Shown in pieces: positions 42,923 to 53,913 of a stretch of DNA of 64,000 nucleotides (its first letter is position 1; every line of letters begins with the position of its first letter). Location of the stretch: NCBI GenBank assembly GCA_026210745.1, contig CP110630.1:1674001-1738000 (forward strand). Reading direction: 5' to 3'. Position numbers and translations under genes: made by a program. Origin of the DNA: Exobasidium rhododendri. Lineage: Eukaryota > Basidiomycota > Exobasidiomycetes > Exobasidiales > Exobasidiaceae. The notes under the pieces are model-generated. The model saw only the letters and a list, made by a program, of their open reading frames with translations. It was not told the origin of the DNA and made no database searches.

Positions 42923-44065
42923 ATGGCATTCGCAATCAGCCGAGCCGTGGGTCAGGCTATTCGGTCACCACTAGCTACTGCTTCTTTGCGTGGGCCACCT
43001 TTCAGTACCACGAGACCATATACTTCAAAAGCCGACGCTAATCGACCTGCTCCATCAAAGAAAACCTCGTCAACCCCTAGTCCTTCTCAGGCCGAAAAGT
43101 TGGGTGCCACCACATCGGCTGCTGAGCTACACCCCCTACCCGATTCAGTCAAAGACGCAGGTGTCCCTTCCGTAGATTCTCAAGAGCCTAGCTACGATGC
43201 GAGTGGTAATTCTACTTCGTCTGTCGATCATTCCAGTCGTCCCTCAGGACCTGGTCCCTCTGCTCCACAGATCGATCCCTCCGTTGCTGCACCTAAGAGA
43301 AAAGGGCCGGGGAAGGCGTCTTATTCAACATCGGCTATATCACAACAAAATGACACCGCAATTCCAACAATGAGTCCTACTTCCAATTGGGGGTCAAGCT
43401 TTGATGGCATGAGCGCTCAGCCATTTCCAAAAGAAGTCAGCGAAATCTTGGAAGCACCAATCAATGAATTGGACGTCGAAATGAAGCCAGACGGTCTCAT
43501 CTATCTGCCCGAGATCAAGTACAGACGTATTCTCAATAAAGCATTTGGACCTGGTGGATGGGGTTTAGCTCCTCGAACAGAAACCAATGTAACAGACAAG
43601 ATTGTTAGCCGAGAGTGGGCCCTTATCTGCCTAGGACGGTGAGTTGATATGAACAGCGAGGCAAAGCCATGGTCGGCGCCTTATCTTTTACTCACGCTTC
43701 TAGTCTGTACATCGATAGATTCGTATCTACAGCACGAGGAGAGCAAGAATACTTTGACGCTTCCGGTGTGGCGACTGCAAGTGAGGGAGCAAAGTCAAAT
43801 GCTCTGATGCGATGCTGCAAAGACCTAGGCATAGCTCACGAGCTGTGGAGCCCTCGCTTCATTCGCGACTTTAAGTCGAGAATTTGCACAGAAGTGTTTG
43901 TTGAGAACGTAGTTACGAAGAAGAAGTGAGTGGAGACTGGACAACGCGGTGTATACTCCCTCTCATTGCTTCATTTCGACCGTCACCCTTTTTATTTACA
44001 GGAAGAAGCTGTGGAGAAGAAAGGACTCGCCACCTTTTGAATATCCCTGGAAGGAGGGAAGATGA
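42923..44065 (+). CDS. MGM101: Mitochondrial genome maintenance protein Mgm101
   Basis: There are three exons, 42923-43638, 43704-43925 and 44002-44065, giving 333 residues. The N-terminus has a mitochondrial presequence ([20 protein letters not shown]). A disordered linker of about 130 residues is followed by the conserved single-strand annealing core: [68 protein letters not shown] and [12 protein letters not shown]. Mgm101 is a Rad52-like recombinase that binds and anneals mitochondrial DNA and is essential for mtDNA maintenance. The C-terminus [14 protein letters not shown] matches the family end. The linker is longer than in yeast. It shares a 220-bp promoter region with ESF1. Confidence 0.95.
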
Positions 44066-44170
44066 ACAAGGACATCGATATGGATGTGCACTTAGGAAAT
44101 GAAATACACAATTTCAACGACCTTCTAAGAATACATGCTGAGGCGTAAGATTACATATCTTGCGGTCCCT

Positions 44171-45005
44171 TCACCATGAAGGCTCCTTGCCGTTTGCGTG
44201 ACTATTCCTCTTCAATGTTACTTTCATACCTGACCTCCCTTCTCCATTGACAGGTGCAGGTGCAGGTGCCTTTGTCTCTTCTGGACTTGGGCTGTAGTCG
44301 ATCACTCTTCGATTGGACGGTGTTGAATTGGACTGATGAGAGAGAGACGCTCGTTGACCTCCTGTTTCGTTGGGTGTACCTTCGACGGATCTCCTGACTG
44401 CTGCTGGATTGGCTTCTGCTTCTGCTTCTACCAAGACTGCATTGTCCCCGAGTTCCGCTTCTAGTCGCTCATACAAGATTCTGTAGTTCATGAAAGAGGA
44501 TGAGAAAGAAGGAGAGAAAGAAAATGAAAGAAGGAGAAGAAAAGAGCAAGAGTAGAAGATTGAGTTGTTCGTCGCCCCTTCATGAAGCTTATCCTTACAC
44601 TCACGCTCGCTCCAATCTCATTCGCTGGATATTACGCTTTATCCTCAACGTCTTGAAGTGCAGTTTGTCGTTTTCCTGATCGTTAAGAGAAAAATTGTCA
44701 GTACGTCTATTTTAAAGATACGAAGATGCTTCCTTAGAGTCACTCCACTAAGATTTTCTCACCATTTCGATTTGTCGAACCTTTCTTTTCAATTCTTTGT
44801 ATTTGCCTCTATACTTCGTTGCATCGGTCTGCACTGCTAGATGGGAGGAGTATGCCTTTGATGAAGCATTTCCCAGTCCGCTTCCACCACCACCACCACC
44901 TCCTCCTCCTCCTCCGCCGCCGCCAGTACTACCACTGTTGCTTGCCCTCTCTTTCTCTGGCCCTGCACTCGAAGCATTCACACTGCTTTTACGTGACGTC
45001 GACAT
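44171..45005 (-). CDS. INO80 complex subunit F-like (TFPT-related) coiled-coil protein
   Basis: There are three exons, 45005-44763, 44675-44605 and 44480-44171, giving 207 residues, with in-frame joins through the conserved helix. The N-terminus is Ser-rich, then a run of 14 Gly encoded by (CCX)n on the plus strand. The core is a basic coiled coil: KYRGKYKELKRKVRQIEM, ENDKLHFKTLRIKRNIQRMR and LERAILYERLEAEL. This pattern (KY-K-LK-K-EIE-EN...RI.R...ER..LYERL) matches the INO80F/TFPT-type subunit domain found in fungal INO80 complexes. The tail is Ala/Pro/Ser-rich and disordered and ends in a basic stretch. Function as a nuclear chromatin-remodelling accessory subunit is inferred from the motif. 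Two other remodeller subunits lie in the window. Confidence 0.68.
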
Positions 45006-45707
45006 TCTCCTCTCCTGGTAGTGTGCGAGCACTGAATTTTGTGGATGAATCTGGAGGAAGGTGGCAGAACAACCACGATATCCTTTCGCCTCGAGCTGTC
45101 TCAGTCGAAGGCCCAAGCGCGCAATGCTACCCACTCTTCCCTTTCCTTTCTTCCTTTCTTGCTGCTATTCCGCAATGGAGAAGAAAAGAGAGGACGAACT
45201 TTTCTGCGGGAAGGGCAAGTGAGGTGATGGTGATGGTGATGATGATGGCAAAAGCTATAAGTCAAGCTCAAGCTCAAGACCAACGCGGGATGGTGAGATG
45301 TATGTGGTTAAAGGCGGTCGTCATTCCTTCTTTTTTCGCGTTCGCTTTTGCCTCCATCCTGTCCCCCCTCTCTCCCACCCTTCTCTCGCTTCTTCCTTGG
45401 CGTATCTCCCCTCGACGGATCCCATTTGCTGCCATTGAGCGTACGTACGAGTAGCGCAGAGCCAGGGAAGCGCTGTGTGATTAATATATATCCACACTAT
45501 AGTCCAGGCGCGTCAGAGTACCCACTAAGGGGAGGGAGAAAGAGAGTAGTACACTATATACAGTTGAGAATTTGATCGCACATCTTCTATTCTCGAATCT
45601 TCTTGACTCGTTCTCGACAACGCCGTTCAAGCCTTCTTTCAACGCAAATTCACCTTGGGAGGCCTCTGTCGTAGAGTTCCCGAGAGTAAGAAGAGGGAAG
45701 GTCAAAG
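45006..45707. other. Divergent promoter region
   Basis: This is the 0.7 kb between the INO80F-like gene (minus) and U1-70K (plus). It contains a short GATGGTGATG repeat (about 45223-45250), AAGCTCAAGCTCAAG near 45264-45280 and pyrimidine-rich tracts. Open frames across it are low complexity and not convincing. Confidence 0.5.
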
Positions 45708-47162
45708 ATGTCTTATCAGCTACCACCTAATTTGCTTCGGCTCTTTCTGCCAAGACCAGAATTAGTCACTCTACCAGCTCTAAAGAGGGACAAAGATCCT
45801 CGAAAACCTCCCACTAGTAAGGCACCGTCAGCAGCTGCAGCAGCAGCAGCATCATTACCAAACGAGAATGGAACAGGGTCAAGGGTCTCGACATCTAGGC
45901 TGGAGGGGGTTGGACCGATCATGGAGAGATTGAAGCAGGAAGCAGCCGATAAAGGAGAGGCTACGATGGAAGTGGAAGATTTGGAGGGAAAGGATGAATC
46001 GGGCAAAGAATTCACACTCACAGAACAGACAAAGAGGGAGCTTCGCAGGGAGGAAAAGAAAAAGGCGCATGAAGAAAACAAAGCGAGGCAGCTTGCGGAG
46101 TGTTAGTATTCCCTGGAAACGAAAGGGAAGAAAGAATGAGGGAGCTTAACTATTTCTTCCCTTTCCCTCCCTCACCTTTCCTAATCTCTCTCCAATCATG
46201 ACAGTCGACCCAAGCAAAGATCCAGAAGCACAAGGAGATCCTTTTACCACTCTGTTTCTCTCTCGTCTCGACCTTACAGTGACTGAGAAGGATTTGCAGA
46301 GGGAGTTTGAAATGTACGGACCGATTGCTCGGATACGAGTCGTGACGGACAAGAACGGGAAATCCAAGGGCTACGCCTTTATTGTGTATGAAAAGGAGAG
46401 GGACATGCGATGTAAGATTTAAAAGGATGGAAGTGTGTCTTGTCGTCTTCCACTGACAATGCTTCCCACTTCTTTCTTGTACTATTCTCCAGCTGCTTAT
46501 AAAGACGCAGAGGGTATCAAAATAAAAGGAAAGAGGGCAATGGTTGACGTCGAGAGGGGAAGGACCGTGAAGGACTGGAAGCCCATGAGGCTTGGCGGCG
46601 GCTTGGGTGGCCTCAGTCGAAAGAAGAAAGAACCCGTGCCAGAACCAATAGCGCCTGTGCTAGGATGTACGTCCTGTCTGATGTTGAGAAGAGAGAAAAA
46701 GGATGACAAGACTGCTGACACCTTATCCACTTTCCTAGTTGGCGCACCCATGAGAGGAGGTTTCCGAGGTGGATTCCGAGGTGGGATGGGCGGTGGAAGG
46801 GGAGGGGGTTTTGGGGATAGGGGTGGATTTGGCGGTCGAGGAGGATTTAGTGATAGAGGAGGAGGAGGAGGAGGAGGTAGACCGATGGGCCGCGGAGGTT
46901 TTACTGGTGGCCCACCTGGTGGTGGTTTCAATGGAGGCCCACCAAACGGTGGCGGATATGGGCCACCTAGAGGAGGATACGGAGGAGGAGCGCCAGGAGG
47001 GTAAGTGGATGGGTGATGCAAGAGTAGAAAGGATCAGAACAATTTCATTGAAACGATTCACCTTCATACTTTATCTTTTCTCACCTCAGGTATCCTGCTG
47101 GCCCTGCTGGAGATGGCTATGGGCGAAGCGATGGTCCTCCTTCCAAACGAGGGAGGTACTAA
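45708..47162 (+). CDS. SNP1: U1 snRNP 70 kDa protein (U1-70K)
   Basis: There are five exons, 45708-46101, 46205-46411, 46493-46666, 46739-47000 and 47090-47162, giving 369 residues. The N-terminus ([20 protein letters not shown]) matches the U1-70K N-terminal segment that wraps the snRNP core. A charged helix follows ([17 protein letters not shown]), then [20 protein letters not shown]. The RRM has RNP2-like LFLSRL and RNP1-like SKGYAFIVY and binds U1 stem-loop [22 protein letters not shown] segment follows it and is a strong family hallmark. The C-terminus is Gly-rich with RGG/DRGG repeats ([14 protein letters not shown]) instead of a long RS domain. It is a nuclear spliceosomal protein that recognises 5' splice sites. 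Confidence 0.94.
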
Positions 47163-47412
47163 TCCATCTGCTCCCGTGCTCATTCTTCGTCTCATTTCGT
47201 CTGTATTCTTACTTATGTCGAAGGCGCGCGAGAGAGAGAGAGAGAGAGCGGAAACATCAAAGCACGCCACTACAAGCCAAGGCTTCACTATCTATACTAC
47301 TGAGCTGCCAAATGGTGCATTTCGAAATGAATAAGACATTCTATTCTTAGTGATTTACGAAAAGGGAGAAGAGACAAAGGAAGAGAGAGGCTCTATTGCA
47401 ATGAAGTACTGC
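47163..47412. other. Convergent 3' region with (GA)n run
   Basis: This is the tail-to-tail space of U1-70K and RPN2, with a GA dinucleotide run at about 47229-47248. There is no gene. Confidence 0.6.
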
Positions 47413-50400
47413 TCATCGAGCTTCTGGGCCTGGTGGAGGTGCACCGATTCCACCGCCCCCTTGATCATTATCCCGATTATTATGCCCATGGACACCCGTG
47501 ATCTCCTTATCGCCTTCGTCGTCGGCTTCGTCATCCATGGCGAGGGCTCTCTGAATAGCGGCTTGATCTTCTGGGCTAATGTCGCTTCCACTGGGGGCTC
47601 TTGGATCGTTTGTAAATGGATGCGTGGTGATATTTGCATCGTTCTGCTCCCCACCTTCGTTGTCCGTGTCGACCTTCAATGGTTCAAAAGCCTCGTTCGA
47701 CTTTCGATCAATGAGCAGCAAGATACCACCGTTGGCGCCTACTCGGCTGTTTGAAATGCTTCTTGCTTCTTGTGCACTAGGTCCGGCAGATGGCAAAGAA
47801 GAACCGTTGCTGGTCGTTAAAGTGGATTTGCCTCCTCCACTTCCTTTGCTGGGCGTGGCTCGCCCGCTGTTACCTGGGAAAGGAGAGGTGTTGCCCAACA
47901 CTGATAGCTTGCCTCGATTGGGCGCCACGGTGCTTGTGTTGTAGATGTCTGGCACCTTTTCCCCTCCATTGATAGGTCGGATGGGCAGGTAACGAGATTC
48001 TGGCTGGAAACTGACGTACTTTAGTTGCGAAGGTGTCACTCTCGAGTAATTTGCCACCATGGAGAACAACGGCTCGGCAGATTTTTTTTCCCGTCTAGGT
48101 TTCTTTGTCGCCGCTTCCTTGTTGCTCTCTACCAATTCTTCTTCCTTCTTCTTATCGGCAGCCACGGCAGCTGCATTCGCTTCATCCACCTCCATTGATT
48201 CTCCTCTTTCTTCCCTAGCCTTTTCTCTTTCCTTTACTCGCTGTCGTGCTTGGGATTTCACCGTGGTACTGAGAACCGCCGTTTCCACCTTTTCCACCTT
48301 CTTTTCGCTCTCCTTCTTGGGGGTGACGGGATAGTTGAACAGGCTTGGTCTAGCATTACTCTTGAATTCAAACTTGGGAATACGCAAGTCTCTGTCCAGT
48401 CCGATCACGGCCGTAGGGGTGAAGGCCAAACTGACAAAGTGAGCAAGAGGGAACCAGTACCAAAATTGCGTGAACAAGGCCATACCAACAATAGCCGTCA
48501 TGTTGTTGTTGCTACTGCCCTTGTTCAGCAAGCTGATGGTAACGTTGCGACCTCCAGAGTCGAGGATTCCTTGCGCCAAAGCAGCGCCAAACTTGGCCAT
48601 GGCGTCCTCGTGCTTGTCCGTCAAGATCTTCTCAAACGACGTCCGAACCGTGTTGACACCGGGGTTCAAGTTCTCGTTTTGCTGAACCAAGATCATCGAC
48701 AGAGCAATGCAAGCACCCTGACGAACAAAGTCAACGGGATCCTTCAACATCGGCTGCAACAGATCGACCGCTTCATCCAAACCCGTGCTTGCGCAGGCAA
48801 TTCCTAGTGCCAATGTGGAACCATACCGGACATGGGGATTGAAGCTTTGGCTCAACAATTCAACAATGCGTGGTACTTGCGTCGGGTTACGGAACAGCAA
48901 GAACCCGAGACTAGTCACAGCTGCTCGTCGAACGTCGTCATTGACATCAGACACAGCAACATGTAGCAACCTTCGAATGGCCTTGTTGTTACCCGTTCCA
49001 GCGTAAGCCAAGGCAATGGTATGGATACCACCGTATCTTAGGATGGCATCCTTCTCAGCCATCAAAGTGTCGATCATACCATCTGCCTTTTCCTCTCTTC
49101 CGTAGAAGAGCAGAGCCAATCCGATCGCTAGACCCCGAATGATCTTCTCGTGCTGTGTCTCATGGGCGTACGTGAGCATCTCCTCGACTGCTCGCTCTGA
49201 TCCCGTCCCAAGCATAATGAGTCCCATGGCATATCCGCAAGCTTCTCCTGCAACTGCCGAATCAGTGTAGAGAACATTACGCAATTCGTCATACACTTCC
49301 TCATTACCGCTCGCCATGCCTGCAGCCCCTAGACCCAACGCGGCTCCATGTTGAACAATTTCTGCTGGGTTACTCTTCAACGTATTCTTCAGCAAGTCAA
49401 TCACTTCGGTGCCATGGTTTGCATGAATGAGACCAAGTGCGTAAAGACTTCCTCCTTCCGAATAGACACTACTCGAAACACCGTCGTGAGGTAGATAAGG
49501 TCGCAAAATACTGATCCCTTCCTTGAGATTACCCTTGTTGATCACACCGAGGGCAGCAGTGGCAGTAAATTTACTCCAATTGCTTGCTTTAGCCAACCAA
49601 TCTAGGTTTCCCCTCAAGAACGTGTCACTGGTAGTTCCTGCATTCATAAAGGCATTTGCAAATGTCATTGCATTGTGGTAAATGCTGCTTCGAGCATCCA
49701 AGGCCTCCTTTGTCGATTTGAGGATGGCAAGATCAGCTTGGTTGGAGCCTTGCAAAAAGTCGAGGTAAAGCTGAATGGATTCCTCTCCCAACAGAATGGA
49801 CCGAATTCGATCGACACACGCCGCTACTGTGGTAGACTCTTTTGCCGATCCACTCATCTCTGTGTCTTCGTTTGACGTTGCTACGACTTCTTGACTTGCA
49901 GTGCCCCTCTTCTCACCCAACGTCTTCCTGACACTTTCCAAAAATTCTTGTGTGGCGCTTTCTGCCAAGTCAAAGGCAATCTGGTAGGCGATCAAAAGTG
50001 GGTCGTGCTCTGTATTGGCTGTAGACGAAGCCGAAGCTCCATTATGCGCCTTGTCTACAAGGTCCAGGAAAAGCTCAGAGGCTAGCTCGGGTGCATTGAG
50101 GAATACGTAGCATTGAGAGATGCTGAATTGATCGGGCACTGGTAGCGACTTGAACACCTTGACAAGTAAGTGCAAGACTTGCCTTCGAACGTCCAGATTT
50201 TGTACTACTCCCATAACGGCCTCGAGAACGTATATGAGGAGAGACTGGTCTTTTGTAGAGCTTACGATGTCCTCAATGACGTCTAGTCTTCTGGTTTCCA
50301 GGGCGATTCCAAGTGCTTGTCTGTAGTCCTTATCCGCCACACATCTCGCAAACATCTGTTCTACGATCGCAGCAAGACGAGGATCAGCAGGAGCAGCTTT

Positions 50401-50835
50401 CGAGTCAGAACATGTTTCAATATACTGATCAATAGCTTTCGCTGTCCGGTCAAAAAAAAAGGTAGTCATGCTGCTTCAGCCATCTTGTCTCTCAGGTTCC
50501 CATTCCTTTCGTATACACTCACAAATGACAGTGTCTGTGTACTCGTCTTTCTGGTCGACATCAAACAGTTTTCCAGCTCCGAGGGCAAAGGTGAGTGCTT
50601 CTGATTCTTCGCCTAAATTGAAAAAGACTTTACTGGCTACCAAAGCAGCCAGCTGACGATCTGGAAAGTTGACGTCCTCGTAGAGAATCTCGATCTTGGA
50701 CACACTGTCTGCAATCTCGGCCCAGAAAGAGTCGACCAAGGTGTTGAGTTTGTGGAGGGCATACGACTGTAGTTCTGGCTCTGGTTCATCTAGTAAGGCA
50801 ACTACACCAGCTGCAGAGGTGATGGCAGCAACCAT
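47413..50835 (-). CDS. RPN2: 26S proteasome regulatory subunit Rpn2 (PSMD1)
   Basis: There are two exons, 50835-50523 and 50441-47413, joined in phase, giving 1113 residues. The N-terminus [20 protein letters not shown] then [18 protein letters not shown] is highly typical. Proteasome/cyclosome (PC) repeats fill the middle, for example [40 protein letters not shown] and [20 protein letters not shown]. Then comes [20 protein letters not shown], an Rpn2 hallmark. Rpn2 is a scaffold of the 19S base that anchors Rpn1/Rpn13 and contacts the lid. The C-terminal region carries a Lys/Glu-rich acidic insert, a Ser/Gly-rich low-complexity stretch and a final Gly/Pro-rich tail (PPPGPEAR), so it is longer than yeast Rpn2. 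Location is cytosol and nucleus. Confidence 0.95.
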
Positions 50836-51257
50836 TGTATCGAAAGTGATCCCTTTGATAGAATGAGAGCTGGACTGCGGCCAGATTTGTTTTGGTAAGT
50901 AGGAAGCTCTGCCGGTACGTTGAGCGTTTCGTGAGAAGATAGCTATTCAGAAGAATCGAGCGAGTCCATTATTAGTGCTTTCGATTCCTCGCTGGGTACG
51001 CGCGTCCTTACAAGCGTCGACGAGCGAAAGTGGTAGTAGTCGATCACACGTGGCAATGTCTGTCCAACTTTGCGATCCGGGAAAGGGGGGGCGAGTCCAA
51101 GCTTCTGTGCTTCACGATTGTGCTGCTAATGCTCTCGAATTGGCTTGACGTAAAAGAAAGCTAGGGCGAAGTATACATGGAATACGAAGGAGGGAGTAAG
51201 GAGGATTACAAATACAATTCGTGATTGAAGGCTAGAAAGATGTGAAAAGATACAAGG
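50836..51257. other. Tandem intergenic region
   Basis: This is the RPN2 promoter (minus strand) and the 3' flank of the MFS gene region. It is a simple sequence with no gene. Confidence 0.5.
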
Positions 51258-53542
51258 TCACGGAATGGTGTCATTGCTCTCACTCCTTTCCGTTCTCGTT
51301 TCATAAGGTAGTGATAATTCCAGCCAAACTGTTAGTGCGAACAAAGCGAACCCTAGATAGAGAGGCAGATTTGCATCGACGTTCATCAAAATTCCAGCAA
51401 GGACTGGTGCCAACATTCCAGCAAATCGACTGAGAGCGCTTGCCGTTCCACTAGCAGTCCCACGTAGCTTTGTCTCAAACACTTCGGGTGAATAGCTGTA
51501 GATGACGGCATAAGAGACGGAAGCGAAGAGGCTGATGGAGCATGAGGTGGCAATGACGGCCATGTGTGAATGTGCAAGCGCAAAGGAAAGAAGTGAAAGG
51601 GAAAGAAGTGCAGTAGAGATGGCCATTGATTTTATTCGACCTAGAGACGTTTCAATCAGGTAGGCGCCCAGGAGAGAGCCAGGCAAAGACGCCATTGAGT
51701 AGAACAGGAACTCTTGCATGACTGACTCCATCTTGTGTTGACGTGCATCTGCATTGTCAATTATTTGGCTTTGCTCGGGCGAGCGATTCTCTAGATACTT
51801 TGGCAAGAAGATGTTGACCATGGTGTAGGCTAACGTGAAGACCGTCCATATCGACCAGACCAGCGTAGTCGTCTTTGCCCAGTGTGGCGAAAAGAGCTCC
51901 TTGTATCGTCCCTTTGCCTCTTGAATCGAAGGCGCCCAGGACCTAGGAATCCATGTTCTTCCCTTTTGTGTTTTGGGAGGGTTCGTGTCGATAGGTCTTT
52001 CATCCCTAGCCGGCATGACCCCATCATCATCCTGGTTTTGTTCCTCCACGATTAGCCTTTGTCGCTCTTGTACCTCTTCTTGCCAATCCATCGAGGAGGT
52101 GCTTTGTCTTCCGATCCAGCTCTTTGGCTTCCAACGACTCAAGGATCCTCGCAGGCCTCCTGGCCCTTCGCTTGCTTCTCTGACTGCCTCCTCGACCTCC
52201 TCCTGATCGTGAACGTCACTTAATCGTACCTTTTTCGGCTCTCCGTTGAAGGCGGCAATTCTTTGCAACACAGATCTTGCCTCTTCGTGTCTTCCAGCGG
52301 AGACAAGAAATTTTGGCGACTCGTATAGAGAGAAGAAGACAAGTCTTGCAATGACGAAGAGCATCGTCAAGGCACCCAGACTAGCTAGTAGCCATCTCCA
52401 GCCTTTGTTGTTCGCTACGTCACAGTCTGCAACACCACCGCAGCTATTCTTTGGAATGATTATCAAGCCCAGAGACGAGGTCACCACGCTTCCCGCTGCA
52501 AAAAATACCGAGAGTGCTGTAAGGAGGTAGTGATTGCGCTTTGGTACCGCTTCCAAGAATATCGTTCCATCCGTAGGCATACTTCCTCCTACACCTGTCC
52601 CGAGCAAGAACAGGCAAAGACACAAGAGGGGAAAGCTTGGAGAAAGGGAGGACAGGAGTCCAAATATTGAAGTGATGAGAAGTGTAGCATTGAAGGCATT
52701 CTTCCTTCCAAAAGTATCAGAGTCTGGAAGCGTTAGGCAAAACCATGTCAGTATCTTGATACTTCTTGGCGTCGATAAAAATCATTAAAAGACTCACAGC
52801 TCCCCCATGTCAGAGCACCGACCATCATTCCTGCAAAGGTGCAACTTGAGACAAGACCGATCCATTGGTCACCTATCTGCCATTCATCCTGAACTCTAGG
52901 AAGGATGATGGCGACACCCTGCAACCACATATTATCTGCAGCCCACCCGAGTCCGCTCAGCACCAAGACCGCATACTGATATCTTCCCATTCCAATCGCA
53001 TCGATGGTTCTCTCAAGGGGGGTATCACCAACAGCTCCCGACCTCCAAGCCTGAACTCCTGCTTCGTCATCGACGCGGTGTCTAGACGCGGGATGGCCTT
53101 CCCAACCTGTTCCAATCGATGGTGGACCATACTGAGATAACGATCGAGCGATGGTGGAGAGCCGTGGCGGGATAGAGCCTGCTCGAGCTGTTCTAGCATC
53201 GTCACCGCTAGATCGATTTCTTGTCTCAAGGCGTCCCAAGCTACCAGAAGCAGTAGCCGGCTCGCGACCATTCTCTGGTCTACCTAATCCCAGTGATACA
53301 TGTTCCGTCGAGGCCTTCTTACCGGTACCACCGAAAGTCTGAGCTCGACTAGCATAGGAGGGTCTAGTGCTAGACTCTCCTTCTTGCAAGAGTCGACCTT
53401 GCTCTTCTATCTGCATCTCTTCCGAGGTCGTGTCGCCTCGAAGTGGGTGACTGCTCTGAGAGGCGATCCGAGTTGATGATGTAGAAGCCGATGAGAACAC
53501 TAGTATACCAGGATCGATGTCTCCCTCTCCTACTGTAGTCAT
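51258..53542 (-). CDS. MFS transporter, SV2/organic-solute type
   Basis: There are two exons, 53542-52798 and 52723-51258, joined in phase across TWGS/YSDTFGRKNA, giving 736 residues. A Ser/Arg-rich cytosolic N-terminus of about 185 residues precedes transmembrane segment 1 (YAVLVLSGLGWAADNMWLQG). MFS signatures include G-x-YSD-x-x-GRK between helices 2 and 3, GGSMPTDGTIFLEAVPKRN, and LVFFSLYESPKFLVSAGR at helix 6. A roughly 130-residue charged central loop contains SP/TP sites. The last helices include SYAVIYSYSPEVFETKLRG. The family resembles fungal SV2-like/general substrate MFS proteins, whose substrates are poorly known. The long cytosolic N-terminus and loop suggest phosphorylation control, which is inference only. 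Confidence 0.85.
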
Positions 53543-53913
53543 GAAGAGTGAATCATGCAGACTTGATCGTGAATAGCCTCCTTTTCCCCCCGCTGGAGCT
53601 GCACAGGAGTTAAAAAAGTAAACTCAGATCCGCTGAGAAGAGTCTCGTCCTCGGTCTTAGGCGCGCAGGTGTGGAGTAGACGCCTGTCCGCCTTTTTTTG
53701 TTTCTTTCTTACGACGTCAGTAATTCGTCGTAAGGCAGGGAAACAAGGGAGGGAGGGGTAAAGGGCACAATTCAATGACATAGAATAATTTGTTTCTATA
53801 GGTAAAGTGCACAGTGCAGGCAAAAAAAGATCTACAAGCAGTCTCTTTGATGCAAAAATAAAAGAGAACATGTGTCTACAATCGGTCTTGAAGCTCAAAT
53901 GTAAAGATGCCCT
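53543..53913. other. Tandem minus-strand intergenic region
   Basis: This is the promoter of the MFS gene and the 3' flank of RIB1. It contains a poly-A-like run around 53820-53830. No gene is seen. Confidence 0.5.
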
